From: Streptomyces sp. SCSIO 30461
Lineage (GTDB): Bacteria; Actinomycetota; Actinomycetes; Streptomycetales; Streptomycetaceae
Assembly: GCF_037023745.1 (NCBI RefSeq)
Contig: NZ_CP146101.1
Coordinates: 6,154,001-6,218,000 of the forward strand
Length of the DNA: 64,000 bases
Direction of reading: 5' to 3'
The notes beneath the pieces were generated by a model. It saw only the letters and a program-made list of their open reading frames with translations, made no database searches and had not been told where the DNA came from. Shown piece after piece: positions 1 to 8,483 of this stretch (its first letter is position 1; every line of letters starts with the position of its first letter). Position numbers and translations under genes: made by a program.

Positions 1-153
1 CGCGCGGCGGAAGTAGTAGATCGCCATGTTCGAGGACACACCGGCCATCAGCACCCAGACGATCCCCAGCCAGCTGCCCCGGAAGAAGGCCACCACGGCG
101 GCGGTGGTGGCGAGCAGGCAGATGACGAGGGCGTAGAGGGCGAGGCGGGGCAT
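1..153 (-). CDS. Small membrane protein (3' end outside window)
   Basis: Reading leftwards from an ATG at 153, 51 codons run off the window edge. The visible part is two hydrophobic stretches (about residues 3-19 and 26-44) separated by a short loop containing FFRGSW, ending in a basic FRR segment. It therefore looks like a small integral membrane protein. The gene lies upstream of, and in the same direction as, nothing else visible, and 72 bp separate it from the F420 reductase gene start side. I do not recognise the family and assign no function. Confidence 0.55.
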   Translation of the reverse strand, partial: MPRLALYALVICLLATTAAVVAFFRGSWLGIVWVLMAGVSSNMAIYYFRRA

Positions 154-225
154 GGGGGTGGGCTCCTGTCCGGTGGTATGTCTCCGGTCCAGTGTCCCCC
201 ATGCCCGCTGGGCGCCGGACCTCGG

Positions 226-936
226 TCAGACGTCGGTCACCCGCAGGCCCGCGTGGGCCTTGTAGCGGCGGTTCACGGAGATCAGGTTGGCGACAAGCGA
301 CTCGACCTGGTGCGCGTTGCGCAGCCGCCCGGCGAAGACGCCCCGCATTCCGGGGACTCGGGCCGCGAGGGCCTGCACCAGGTCGGTGTCGGCACGCGAC
401 TCGCCCAGCACCATCACATCGGTGTCGATCTCCTCGATCGACTCGTCCTGGAGCAGCACGGCGGACAGGTGGTGGAACGCGGCCGTGACCCGGGAGTCGG
501 GCAGCAGGGCTGCGGCCTGCTCGGCGGCGCTGCCTTCCTCGGGCTTCAGCGCGTAGGCGCCCCTCTTGTCGAAGCCGAGCGGGTTCACACAGTCGATGAC
601 CAGCTTTCCGGCCAGTACCTCGCGCAGCGACTCCAGGGTCTTGGCGTGACCGTCCCACGGCACGGCCACGATCACCACGTCGCTGCGCCGCGCGCACTCG
701 GCGTTGTCCGCGCCCTCGATGCCGAGGCCGAGTTCGGCGGCGGCGTTCTCGGCGCGCTCGGCCGCCCTGGAGCCGATGATCACCTTCTGCCCGACACGGG
801 CCAGCCGGTAGGCGAGCCCGCGGCCCTGGTCGCCGGTGCCGCCGAGGACACCGACGACCAGACCGGAGACGTCGGGGAGCTCCCAGGGGCCCTTCGAGGC
901 AGGCTTGGGGGCGGCGGCGTTGTCTTGAGAAGTCAT
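226..936 (-). CDS. npdG: NADPH:F420 oxidoreductase
   Basis: Predicted 236-aa cytosolic enzyme that passes hydride between NADP(H) and the deazaflavin F420. After a ~27-residue Ala/Pro-rich leader comes a Rossmann fold with the glycine motif GGTGDQG (about residues 33-39), then the GSR segment that reads the NADP phosphate, and the NPLGFDKRG and AFHHLSA blocks characteristic of the Fno/NpdG family. Length and motifs fit the family. An F420-type LLM oxidoreductase at 48.0 kb is a possible user of the product. The divergent hypothetical gene at 1009 leaves about 70 bp for both promoters. Confidence 0.88.
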   Translation of the reverse strand: MTSQDNAAAPKPASKGPWELPDVSGLVVGVLGGTGDQGRGLAYRLARVGQKVIIGSRAAERAENAAAELGLGIEGADNAECARRSDVVIVAVPWDGHAKTLESLREVLAGKLVIDCVNPLGFDKRGAYALKPEEGSAAEQAAALLPDSRVTAAFHHLSAVLLQDESIEEIDTDVMVLGESRADTDLVQALAARVPGMRGVFAGRLRNAHQVESLVANLISVNRRYKAHAGLRVTDV

Positions 937-1008
937 GTGCAGACCTTACGGGTACGTCTTTCGCGTACGTCCCGCGCCGGGGCGGTCCTTGCGGCAGGAT
1001 GCCAGGGC

Positions 1009-1614
1009 ATGGACGCCGTACGTGTCGCGCTGCTGCGGGAGGTGCTCGCCGGGACCGCCTGGCCCGCCGAGGCCCGGCGGTTCGCGGGTGTGCTGCGCTC
1101 GTCGGTCGTACCGCACGGCGGCGGGCTGCTGCTGGTGGGGACGGCGGAGTACGAGCCCTGGCACCTGGCGGCCCATCTCGTCGACGAGGCTGCCTGGTCG
1201 GGCCAGCCCGCGCTGGCCCCGACGCTGGTGCGGCACCGGGTCCGGGCGGGTGATCCGGCGCATCTGGCCGTGGGGCTGGCCCGGGTGGACGCGGCGGGGC
1301 GGGGCGAGACGGTGTTGCTGGTCGCTCCGCAGCGACCGGACGCGACACTGCTCGAACGGGTGCACGACGCGCGCCGCGCCGGGGCGACGGTGCTATCCCT
1401 GGACGCCGGTGATCCGGAGGTGCGGGGACTCGCGCACGAGGCGCTGACGGTGCCCCGGTCCGCGGAAGTGGACCTGGACACCGTCCAGCACCTGATCAGC
1501 GCGGCCACCGGCGAGAACGGCGCCCCACCCGGTGACCGTCGCCGTGGGGGCCTGCGGGCCCGCCTGTCCCGCGTCGCCGACCACCTGACCGCCCCACCGC
1601 CCCCGCGCTGGTAG
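1009..1614 (+). CDS. Conserved hypothetical protein
   Basis: 201 aa starting at ATG 1009; the reading frame stays open further upstream but that part overlaps the F420 reductase gene on the other strand, so it is unlikely to be translated. The protein is soluble, without signal peptide or membrane segments. Its middle resembles a nucleotide-fold-like alternation (GETVLLVAP, GATVLSLDAG) and it ends in a basic, proline-rich tail (PPPPRW). The function is unknown. Frame-specific G/C bias supports that it is coding. Confidence 0.6.
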   Translation: MDAVRVALLREVLAGTAWPAEARRFAGVLRSSVVPHGGGLLLVGTAEYEPWHLAAHLVDEAAWSGQPALAPTLVRHRVRAGDPAHLAVGLARVDAAGRGETVLLVAPQRPDATLLERVHDARRAGATVLSLDAGDPEVRGLAHEALTVPRSAEVDLDTVQHLISAATGENGAPPGDRRRGGLRARLSRVADHLTAPPPPRW

Positions 1615-1678
1615 CCGTCCGGCGAGGTCGGGGCCGTTCAGGGGCACATGCGACCGTGGGCCGGCCCCGGGCAGGGGG

Positions 1679-1909
1679 CTACTCGGGGGCGTCCTCACCT
1701 CGGGGGGCGTCGTGCCAGCGGGGGTCGTTCTCCCACTGGAGGTTCTTCTCGCGGGCCGTCTCCATCGCGTGCTCCGCCTCCGTCCGCGTCGGATACGGCC
1801 CGAAGCGGTCCTTCGCCGGGCATTCCGGCCCCTCCTCGACCTTCTTGTGCTCCAGGCAGTAGTACCACTCGCCCGGCTTGCCCACCGTGCGCTTCTTGAA
1901 CAGGGCCAT
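1679..1909 (-). CDS. Small SPOR-like conserved protein
   Basis: 76 aa starting at an ATG (1909) preceded by an AAGGAG ribosome-binding site seven bases upstream. It contains two cysteines ([16 protein letters not shown]) and a [14 protein letters not shown] segment that resembles the strand-helix pattern of SPOR-like repeats. It is divergent from map, with about 95 bp between the two starts. The function is unknown; the good ribosome-binding site and conserved-looking sequence make it a likely real gene. Confidence 0.7.
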   Translation of the reverse strand: MALFKKRTVGKPGEWYYCLEHKKVEEGPECPAKDRFGPYPTRTEAEHAMETAREKNLQWENDPRWHDAPRGEDAPE

Positions 1910-2003
1910 CCTCGGCTCCTTCCTCTGTCGCCATGCTGCCTGCCCCGCTGGGCGCTCGCTACGCCGGAGGGCGCTTGCCGACCCCCCGGATAGACTCGCT
2001 GGC

Positions 2004-2861
2004 ATGTCTGGCCAGTCGCTGCTCGTACCAGGGGAGCTCTCTCCCACCCGTTCCGTCCCCGGAAACATCCGGCGTCCCGAGTACGTCGGGAAGCCCATGC
2101 CGACGCCGTACAAGGGCGCGGAGGTCCAGGACGCCGAAACGATCGAGCGCATGCGCGTCGCGGGCCGCATCGCCGCGCAGGCGATGGAGGAGGCCGCGAA
2201 GCTCATCGCGCCCGGAGTGACCACGGACGAACTGGACCGGGTCGCACACGAGTTCATGTGCGACCACGGCGCCTACCCGTCCACGCTGGGCTACCGCGGC
2301 TTCCCGAAGTCCCTGTGCTCATCACTCAACGAGGTCATCTGCCACGGCATCCCGGACTCGACGGTGCTGCGGGACGGCGACATCGTGAACCTGGACGTCA
2401 CCGCGTACATCGGAGGGGTGCACGGCGACAACAACGCCACCTACCTCTGCGGCGATGTCGACGAGGAGTCGAAGCTGCTGGTCGAGCGCACCAGGGAGGC
2501 GCTGAGCCGGGCGATCAAGGCGGTCCGCCCGGGGCGTCAGGTCAACGTCATCGGACGGGTCATCGAGTCGTACGCGAAGCGGTTCGGCTACGGCGTGGTC
2601 CGCGACTTCACCGGACACGGGATCAATTCCTCGTTCCACTCCGGGCTGATCATCCCGCACTACGACAGCCCGCACGCGACGACCGTCATGCAGCCGGGGA
2701 TGACCTTCACCATCGAACCCATGCTGACCCTGGGCACACATGAGTACGACATGTGGGACGACGGGTGGACCGTGGTGACGAAGGACCGCAAGCGGACCGC
2801 GCAGTTCGAGCACACCCTGGTGGTGACCGGAACGGGTGCCGAGATCCTGACGTTGCCCTGA
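2004..2861 (+). CDS. map: Type I methionyl aminopeptidase
   Basis: 285-aa enzyme that removes the initiator methionine from nascent proteins. The five expected metal ligands of the pita-bread fold are present: D131, D142 (in HGDNNAT), H205 (TGHGI), E238 (TIEPM) and E269 (QFEHT). The N-terminal ~40 residues are an extension common in actinobacterial paralogues; no zinc-finger region is present. The ATG at 2004 is chosen because it precedes the conserved region by a plausible distance. The longer open frame would overlap the divergent gene at 1679-1909. Confidence 0.95.
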   Translation: MSGQSLLVPGELSPTRSVPGNIRRPEYVGKPMPTPYKGAEVQDAETIERMRVAGRIAAQAMEEAAKLIAPGVTTDELDRVAHEFMCDHGAYPSTLGYRGFPKSLCSSLNEVICHGIPDSTVLRDGDIVNLDVTAYIGGVHGDNNATYLCGDVDEESKLLVERTREALSRAIKAVRPGRQVNVIGRVIESYAKRFGYGVVRDFTGHGINSSFHSGLIIPHYDSPHATTVMQPGMTFTIEPMLTLGTHEYDMWDDGWTVVTKDRKRTAQFEHTLVVTGTGAEILTLP

Positions 2862-2910
2862 GGCGGAAGTGGGGTAGGAATTTACCGACAGGTCGTCGGG
2901 AACCAGTTGA

Positions 2911-2926
2911 CTTAGGTATACCTAAG
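2911..2926. promoter_or_regulatory. Palindrome upstream of heme oxygenase, candidate iron-regulator site
   Basis: CTTAGGTATACCTAAG is a perfect 16-bp palindrome 57 bp before the heme oxygenase start, and it overlaps a TTGACT hexamer (2907-2912) that could be a -35 element. The arms TTAGGT/ACCTAA match the half-sites of the DtxR/IdeR/DmdR iron box, but the spacing is five bases shorter than the canonical 19-bp site. It is therefore a candidate, not a certain, iron box. Heme oxygenase is a classic target of such control. Confidence 0.6.
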
Positions 2927-2982
2927 CAGGAGCATCCTAGCTGGTACTCGTCCCCATCGGTCCACGCCACCGGAGGTCCGCA

Positions 2983-3648
2983 TTGGACACGCTGGACACG
3001 CCCACGCCGTTCTCCACGATCATCCGTGTCGCCTCTCACGAGCAGCACACGGAGGCGGAGACCTCCACGTTCATGAGCGACCTGCTCGGCGGGCGACTGG
3101 GGGTGGAGGCGTTCGCGCGTTACACGGAGCAGCTGTGGTTCGTGTACGCGGCACTCGAAGGCGCGGCCGAGTCGCTCAGGGCGGACCCGGTGGCCGGCCC
3201 GTTCATACAGCCGGAGCTTTTCCGTACGGCGGAGCTGGAGCGGGACTTGACGCATCTGCGCGGACCCGGCTGGCGGGCCGGGCTGCGGGCGCTGCCCACG
3301 ACGGCGGCGTACGCGGCGCGGATCGAGGAATGCGCCCGTGGCTGGCCGGCGGGTTATGTGGCCCACCACTACACCCGCTACCTCGGCGACCTGTCCGGCG
3401 GTCAGATCATCCGCGACAAGGCCGAGCGGACCTGGGGATTCGAACGCAAGGGCGACGGCGTCCGGTTCTACGTGTTCGAGGAGATCACCAACCCCGCGGC
3501 GTTCAAGCGGGGTTACCGCGAGCTGCTGGACCGGGTCGACGCGGACGACTTGGAGAAGCAGCGGATCGTGGACGAGTGCAAGCGGGCCTTCGACTTCAAC
3601 GGAGCGGTGTTCCGGGAGCTGGAGGGGGAGTTTCCGCTGAGCGCATGA
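2983..3648 (+). CDS. hmuO: Biliverdin-producing heme oxygenase
   Basis: 221-aa soluble enzyme that opens heme to biliverdin, CO and free iron. H22 (in EQHTEAETS) aligns with the proximal heme ligand of corynebacterial HmuO, and the distal helix motif GDLSGGQ is intact near residue 140. The start is TTG 2983, preceded by CGGAGG at 2971-2976. The gene lies behind an iron-box-like palindrome and close to a ferrous-iron uptake operon and a heme/siderophore ABC ATPase relic. This suggests that heme was or is an iron source. The 3' end overlaps the convergent PhzF gene by 53 bp. Confidence 0.93.
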   Translation: MDTLDTPTPFSTIIRVASHEQHTEAETSTFMSDLLGGRLGVEAFARYTEQLWFVYAALEGAAESLRADPVAGPFIQPELFRTAELERDLTHLRGPGWRAGLRALPTTAAYAARIEECARGWPAGYVAHHYTRYLGDLSGGQIIRDKAERTWGFERKGDGVRFYVFEEITNPAAFKRGYRELLDRVDADDLEKQRIVDECKRAFDFNGAVFRELEGEFPLSA

Positions 3649-4438
3649 CGGCGTGCGGCAGCCGGAGACGTTCGGTGCGCCGCAGGGGCTCTATCCGGGT
3701 GGCGGTGAGACGCGGTGCGGCGGCGTCCCTCGCGTAGGGCCCCGCCGCCCCGGGCTCGCCGGCGCCCCCCGTACGGCCGGGCCCGGCCGTACGGGGGGCC
3801 ATCCGCACCCGGCCTCCGATCTCCACGATGCCGTCGGGACCCGGGGCGGTCAGGATCTGCGAGCCCCGGCCCTGGGTGATGTTCAGGGCTCGGCCGAGCC
3901 GAGCGGTCAGCAGTAGCGCCGCCGCTCCGGTCGCCTCGTCCTCGGCGATTCCGTCACCGCGCCGGGGGAAGGCCCTGGCCCGTACCCGCCCGGCCGCCTC
4001 GTCCTCCCACGCCCAGGCGTACAGCCAGCCATCGCCCGGTGGCGGAGTGGGCAGCGCGTCGATCTCGGCGGCCGAGCCGTACTGCTCGATGAGACGAGGC
4101 GGTGCCCACTCGGCGCGGGCACTGATCCAGGTGAACTCCCCGTCGTCACGCGCCCAGACCTCCCCCGCGGGGGGCTGCACCGTCTCCAGGTCCAGCAGCC
4201 AGGCGACCCCGACCAGCGGGTGTCCGGCGAACGGCAACCGCACGCCCGGGGTGTAGATGTCGACGATGCCGCGTTCCGGGTCGTCGATGAACACGGTCTC
4301 ACTGAAGCCCAGCTCGGCGGCGAGCGCCTGCCTCGACTCCCGGTCGGGCCAGCGACGCGGGTCGCGTACGACTCCGAGAGCGTTACCGAACCGGCCGTCG
4401 CCGGCGCAGAAGACCTGGAGCACGTCGAGTTCGTTCAC
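3596..4438 (-). CDS. PhzF-family isomerase/epimerase-like protein
   Basis: 280 aa from a GTG at 4438 (MNELDVLQVF). PhzF-fold features are clear: the catalytic glutamate motif GFSETVFI near residue 45, LPFAGHPLVG, and AEDEATGAAA in the second half. The natural substrate cannot be read from the sequence; members include phenazine biosynthesis isomerases and many uncharacterised enzymes. The family normally ends near VEIGGRV. Here about 50 further low-complexity residues follow and the stop lies inside the convergent heme oxygenase gene, so the tail may result from a lost stop or small frameshift. Confidence 0.8.
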   Translation of the reverse strand: MNELDVLQVFCAGDGRFGNALGVVRDPRRWPDRESRQALAAELGFSETVFIDDPERGIVDIYTPGVRLPFAGHPLVGVAWLLDLETVQPPAGEVWARDDGEFTWISARAEWAPPRLIEQYGSAAEIDALPTPPPGDGWLYAWAWEDEAAGRVRARAFPRRGDGIAEDEATGAAALLLTARLGRALNITQGRGSQILTAPGPDGIVEIGGRVRMAPRTAGPGRTGGAGEPGAAGPYARDAAAPRLTATRIEPLRRTERLRLPHAVMRSAETPPPAPGTPLR

Positions 4439-4498
4439 TCCGGCATTGAAGCACTCGGGCGTACGTGAGCGCCGCCCTCGACCGAAACGGCCGGAGCG

Positions 4499-4729
4499 GC
4501 GGGCGACACGGTCGTGGTGGCGCCGCACGACCTGGGCCGTGCAGCCGCGTACGCGTACCGGGCGGTGGTGCGCGACGGTGGGAAGGTCACGGCCGTCGGG
4601 CCGCCGGAACGGGTGCTGTCGGCGCGGATCGTCGGGGAGGTCTACCGGCAGCCGCTGGACGTACTGCGCCGCCCCTCGACAGGGGGCCCGGCCATCGCGC
4701 CCAAAAAGGGACACTTGACCTGCGCTTGA
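4499..4729 (+). pseudogene. C-terminal remnant of a heme/siderophore ABC-transporter ATPase
   Basis: The frame ending at the TGA at 4727 reads TVVVAPHDLGRAAAYA, then a DGGKVTAVGPPERVL segment and VYRQPLDVLR. This is the switch-histidine (H-loop) region and C-terminal end of FecE/HmuV-type ATPases. Walker A, the signature motif and Walker B are absent because the upstream sequence is the PhzF gene on the other strand. It sits between heme oxygenase and the efe iron operon, consistent with loss of a hemin or ferri-siderophore transporter by deletion. Confidence 0.75.
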
Positions 4730-4820
4730 CCTCTACTGGGGGCAGACATGACCCATCCGTGATCGGACCGTTCCCAGGCGCTTCCCATGAGAGACGAATC
4801 ACTGGACGGAAGGGCTTACG

Positions 4821-4854
4821 TCAGGTAAGCCTCGGTTAAGTTAGGTCCGCCTCA
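4821..4854. promoter_or_regulatory. Overlapping iron boxes upstream of efeO
   Basis: Two overlapping 19-mers resemble the DtxR/IdeR/DmdR1 operator TTAGGTTAGSCTAACCTAA: TCAGGTAAGCCTCGGTTAA (4821-4839) and TTAAGTTAGGTCCGCCTCA (4836-4854), each matching 13 of 19 positions. They lie 54-87 bp before the efeO start, where an iron repressor would block transcription. This fits repression of efeOBU when iron is plentiful. Confidence 0.7.
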
Positions 4855-4907
4855 CTGCCGTGGGACTCCCGTTCCGCGGCTGCTGTCCGTTCACTCGTGG
4901 AGCCCGT

Positions 4908-6056
4908 ATGCGACCCGTCCGTCTCTCAGTCGTCACCGCCGTGACCGCCGTGACCGCACTCACCGCCGTCACCGGCTGCGCCGAGAAGGGCGACGCGAAG
5001 GGCGGCCACGGCGCCGTCAGCGTCACCGCGAAGGACGACGCCTGCGAGGTGTCCGCGAAGGAGTTCCCGGCCGGGCACGTCCAGCTGGACATCGAGAACA
5101 AGGGCACCAAGGTCACCGAGGTCTACATCCTCTTCCCGGACGACCGCATCGTCACCGAGCGCGAGAACATCGGCCCCGGCACCAAGGCGAGCCTGACGGC
5201 CGAGGTCAAGGCCGGTGAGTACGCGATCGCCTGCAAGCCCGGTATGAAGGGCGAAGGCATCCGCCAGCAGGTCAAGGCCACCGGCGGCACTGTGGCGAAG
5301 CGCTCGCCGGAGATGGACAAGGCCGTCGCCGCCTACCGCACCTACGTCCAGCAGCAGGCCGACGAGACCCTGCCCAAGGCCAAGGTGTTCACCGACGCCG
5401 TACGCGCGGGCGACATCGAGGCGGCCAAGAGGGCCTACGCCGATTCCCGTATCGGCTGGGAGCGCACCGAGCCGGTCGCCGAGTCCTTCGGCGACATCGA
5501 CCCGAAGGTCGACCTGCGTGAGGACGGCGTCGCCGATCTGGAGCCGGGTCAGACCTGGGGCGGCTGGCACCGCCTGGAGAAGGCGCTGTGGCAGGAAAAG
5601 AAGATCGGCGCCGAGGAGAAGGCCTTCGCCGACACCCTCGACAAGGACCTCGCGGACTGGGTGAAGAAGGTCGGCACCGCCGAGATCACCCCCACCTCGA
5701 TGGCCAACGGCGCCAAGGAGCTGCTCGACGAGGTCGCGACCGGCAAGGTCACCGGTGAGGAGGAGCGCTACTCCCACACCGACCTGGTCGACTTCAAGGC
5801 GAACGTCGAGGGCGCGCAGAAGTCCTACGAGTTGCTGAAGCCGGTGGCGTCGAAGAACGACGCGAAGCTGGTCGCCGAGCTGGACAGGCAGTTCGCGGCG
5901 ATGAACACGCTGCTCGACAAGTACCGCGCGGACGAGAACACCTATGTGTTCACCTCGTACGACAAGGTCACGGCGGCCCAGCGCAAGGAGCTGTCGGACG
6001 CCGTCAACGCGCTGGCCGAGCCGCTCTCGAAGCTCGCCGCAGCGGTCGTCAAGTAA
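4908..6056 (+). CDS. efeO: Iron uptake lipoprotein EfeO
   Basis: 382-aa periplasm-facing lipoprotein of the EfeUOB ferrous-iron system. The signal peptide ends in a lipobox (VTGC). Next comes a cupredoxin-like domain (about residues 40-130) and an M75 imelysin-type domain carrying the HxxE metal motif H221-R-L-E224 (GGWHRLEKALW). The ATG at 4908 is chosen because it directly precedes the signal peptide. It is first in an operon with efeB (32-bp gap) and efeU, and overlapping iron boxes precede it. The signal peptide contains a TAV-TAV-TAL-TAV repeat. Confidence 0.95.
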   Translation: MRPVRLSVVTAVTAVTALTAVTGCAEKGDAKGGHGAVSVTAKDDACEVSAKEFPAGHVQLDIENKGTKVTEVYILFPDDRIVTERENIGPGTKASLTAEVKAGEYAIACKPGMKGEGIRQQVKATGGTVAKRSPEMDKAVAAYRTYVQQQADETLPKAKVFTDAVRAGDIEAAKRAYADSRIGWERTEPVAESFGDIDPKVDLREDGVADLEPGQTWGGWHRLEKALWQEKKIGAEEKAFADTLDKDLADWVKKVGTAEITPTSMANGAKELLDEVATGKVTGEEERYSHTDLVDFKANVEGAQKSYELLKPVASKNDAKLVAELDRQFAAMNTLLDKYRADENTYVFTSYDKVTAAQRKELSDAVNALAEPLSKLAAAVVK

Positions 6057-6088
6057 CGCACGCGAGGCCGTGAAGGGGCGAAGCAGCC

Positions 6089-7456
6089 ATGTCCGAAACG
6101 ACGAAGTCCACAGAATCCGCCGGAACCACGGGATCCGCCGGAACCACGGGATCCGCTGAATCCGCGGGAACCACCGGAGCCGGTGGCGCCACGGGCTCCA
6201 CGGCTGCGGTCGGCACCGCGGTCGACGGGCCGAACACGGCGCCCTCGCGACGCTCATTGCTGGGCTGGGGCGGTGCCGGGCTCGCGCTCGGCGCCGCCGC
6301 AGCCGGCGGTGCCACCGCCCTGGCGCGCGGCGCGGACGAGCCCGTGCCTGCCGCCCTCAGCGGCGCGGCGGTGCCCTTCCACGGCACGCATCAGGCGGGG
6401 ATCACGACCGCCGTGCAGGACCGGCTGCACTTCGCCGCGTTCGATGTGAAGACCACGGACCGCGCCGAGCTGATCCAGCTGCTCAAGGACTGGACCAGGG
6501 CTGCCGAGCGAATGGCTGCCGGTCGGCCGGTCGGCGATGGCGCCTACGGGGGTCTGGCCGAGGCCCCGCCGGACGACACAGGTGAGGCCCTCGGTCTGAA
6601 GCCGACCCGGCTGACCCTCACCATCGGCTTCGGACCCTCGCTCTTCGACGGCCGCTTCGGTCTGAAGGACAGCAGGCCCCCGGCGCTGATCGACCTGCCG
6701 AAGTTCGCCGGGGACAACCTTGATCCTGCCCGCAGCGGCGGTGACCTGTGCGTCCAGGCGTGCGCCGACGACCCGCAGGTGGCCGTGCACGCCATCCGCA
6801 ACCTCGCCAGGATCGGCTTCGGCAAGGTCACGGTGCGCTGGTCCCAGCTCGGCTTCGGCAAGACCTCCTCCACCACCCCGGAGGAGCAGACCCCACGCAA
6901 CATGATGGGCTTCAAGGACGGCACCCGGAACATCTCGGGCACCGACGAGCAGGCTCTGGACGAGCACGTGTGGGTGTCGGAGAAGGACGGTCCGGCCTGG
7001 CTGGCCGGGGGCTCCTACCTGGTCGCGCGCCGGATCCGGATGAACATCGAGACCTGGGACCGCACTTCGCTCCAGGAGCAGGAGGACATCTTCGGCCGCG
7101 ACAAGGGCGAAGGCGCCCCGGTCGGCAAGGCGAAGGAGCGCGACGAGCCGTTCCTGCCCGCCATGCTGCCGACCGCGCACGTCCGGCTGGCCCATCCGGA
7201 CTCCAACGGCGGGGCGAAGATGCTGCGCCGCGGCTACTCCTTCACGGACGGCACGGACGGTCTCGGCCGCTTGGACGCGGGCCTGTTCTTCCTCGCCTAC
7301 CAGCGGGACGTGGCCAAGGGCTTCGTACCGGTGCAGCGCAATCTCGCGTCGGACGATCTCAACGAGTACATCCAGCACGTGGGTTCGGCGCTGTTCGCCG
7401 TCCCGCCGGGCGTCCGCGGCAAGGACGACTGGTGGGGCAGGGCACTGTTCTCGTAA
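6089..7456 (+). CDS. efeB: Deferrochelatase / DyP-type peroxidase EfeB
   Basis: 455-aa heme peroxidase exported by the Tat pathway: SRRSLLGWGG near residue 55 is the twin-arginine signal. The DyP motif GFKDG (residues 274-278, D277 the distal acid) is present, and H364/H369 in AHVRLAHP are candidates for the proximal heme ligand. RRGYSF holds the expected distal arginine region. In the EfeUOB system it oxidises ferrous iron or extracts it from heme. Odd point: about 50 residues of Ser/Gly/Thr-rich repeats (SAGTTG units) precede the Tat motif. It is the second gene of the operon. Confidence 0.95.
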   Translation: MSETTKSTESAGTTGSAGTTGSAESAGTTGAGGATGSTAAVGTAVDGPNTAPSRRSLLGWGGAGLALGAAAAGGATALARGADEPVPAALSGAAVPFHGTHQAGITTAVQDRLHFAAFDVKTTDRAELIQLLKDWTRAAERMAAGRPVGDGAYGGLAEAPPDDTGEALGLKPTRLTLTIGFGPSLFDGRFGLKDSRPPALIDLPKFAGDNLDPARSGGDLCVQACADDPQVAVHAIRNLARIGFGKVTVRWSQLGFGKTSSTTPEEQTPRNMMGFKDGTRNISGTDEQALDEHVWVSEKDGPAWLAGGSYLVARRIRMNIETWDRTSLQEQEDIFGRDKGEGAPVGKAKERDEPFLPAMLPTAHVRLAHPDSNGGAKMLRRGYSFTDGTDGLGRLDAGLFFLAYQRDVAKGFVPVQRNLASDDLNEYIQHVGSALFAVPPGVRGKDDWWGRALFS

Positions 7457-7496
7457 TCCAGGCAAAAGGCGATAAGGCGACAAGAGGGGACCCGCC

Positions 7497-8483
7497 GTGT
7501 TCGGCAACTATCTGATCGGTCTGCGTGAGGGGCTCGAGGCCAGCCTGGTGGTCTGCATCCTCGTCGCCTACCTGGTGAAGACGGGTCGGCGTGACGCGCT
7601 GAAGCCGATCTGGGCCGGCATCGGCGTCGCGTGCGCGCTGTCGCTGGCGTTCGGGGCGGCACTCGAATTCGGTTCGCAGGAGCTGACGTTCGAGGCGCAG
7701 GAACTGCTCGGCGGGACCCTGTCGATCGTGGCGGTCTGCCTGGTCACCTGGATGGTGTTCTGGATGCGGCGCACCGCGCGGCACCTGAGGGCGGAGCTCG
7801 GCGCCAAGCTGGACGCCGCCCTGGAGATGGGTACGGGCGCCCTGGTCGCGACGGCGTTCCTCGCCGTCGGCCGGGAGGGCCTGGAGACCGCGCTGTTCGT
7901 GTGGGCTTCGGTACGCGCCGCGGCCGACCAGGGCGGTACGTCGGCTCCGCTGACCGGGGTGCTGCTCGGAATCGCGACGGCGGTCGTGCTGGGCTGGCTG
8001 TTCTACCGTGGCGCGCTGAGAATCAATCTGGCGAAGTTCTTCACCTGGACGGGTGGAATGCTCGTCGTGGTGGCCGCGGGCGTGCTCGCGTACGGCGTCC
8101 ACGACCTGCAGGAGGCCCGTTTCCTCGGCGGTCTGCCGGACAAGGCCTTCGACGTCAGCGAGACCATACCGCCGGACAGCTGGTACGGCACCCTGCTGAA
8201 GGGGGTGTTCAACTTCCAGCCCGACCCGACCGTTCTCCAGGTCACGGTGTGGGCCCTGTATCTGATCCCGGCACTCGTGCTGTTCCTCGCCCCGGTAGGG
8301 TTCGGACGGTCAGTGGGGGTCGAGAAGCAGAAGGCAACCGATGAGCAGGCCGAAGAGCAGGCTGAGCCGGACGGTGACGGGGCTCGCGGCGACGGCGGTG
8401 GCAGTGGTGCTGTCACTGACGGCGAGCGGGTGCGTGACGGTTCACGGCGAGCTGGAAGTCGTACCGGCGGCGACGACGACTGA
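7497..8483 (+). CDS. efeU: FTR1-family iron permease EfeU
   Basis: 328-aa polytopic membrane protein that carries iron through the cytoplasmic membrane. The two REGLE iron-binding motifs are intact (R10-E14 in helix 1 and R126-E130 in helix 4), and about seven hydrophobic helices follow the family pattern. The start is GTG 7497, 40 bp after efeB. The last ~48 residues are acidic and low-complexity, and are coded in DNA that also encodes the start of the next gene in another frame. The conserved permease ends before this overlap. Confidence 0.95.
   Translation: MFGNYLIGLREGLEASLVVCILVAYLVKTGRRDALKPIWAGIGVACALSLAFGAALEFGSQELTFEAQELLGGTLSIVAVCLVTWMVFWMRRTARHLRAELGAKLDAALEMGTGALVATAFLAVGREGLETALFVWASVRAAADQGGTSAPLTGVLLGIATAVVLGWLFYRGALRINLAKFFTWTGGMLVVVAAGVLAYGVHDLQEARFLGGLPDKAFDVSETIPPDSWYGTLLKGVFNFQPDPTVLQVTVWALYLIPALVLFLAPVGFGRSVGVEKQKATDEQAEEQAEPDGDGARGDGGGSGAVTDGERVRDGSRRAGSRTGGDDD

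Noticed and set aside
178..1008. In-frame N-terminal extension of the 1009 gene
   Set aside because: It is antisense to the well-supported F420 reductase and has no codon bias of its own.
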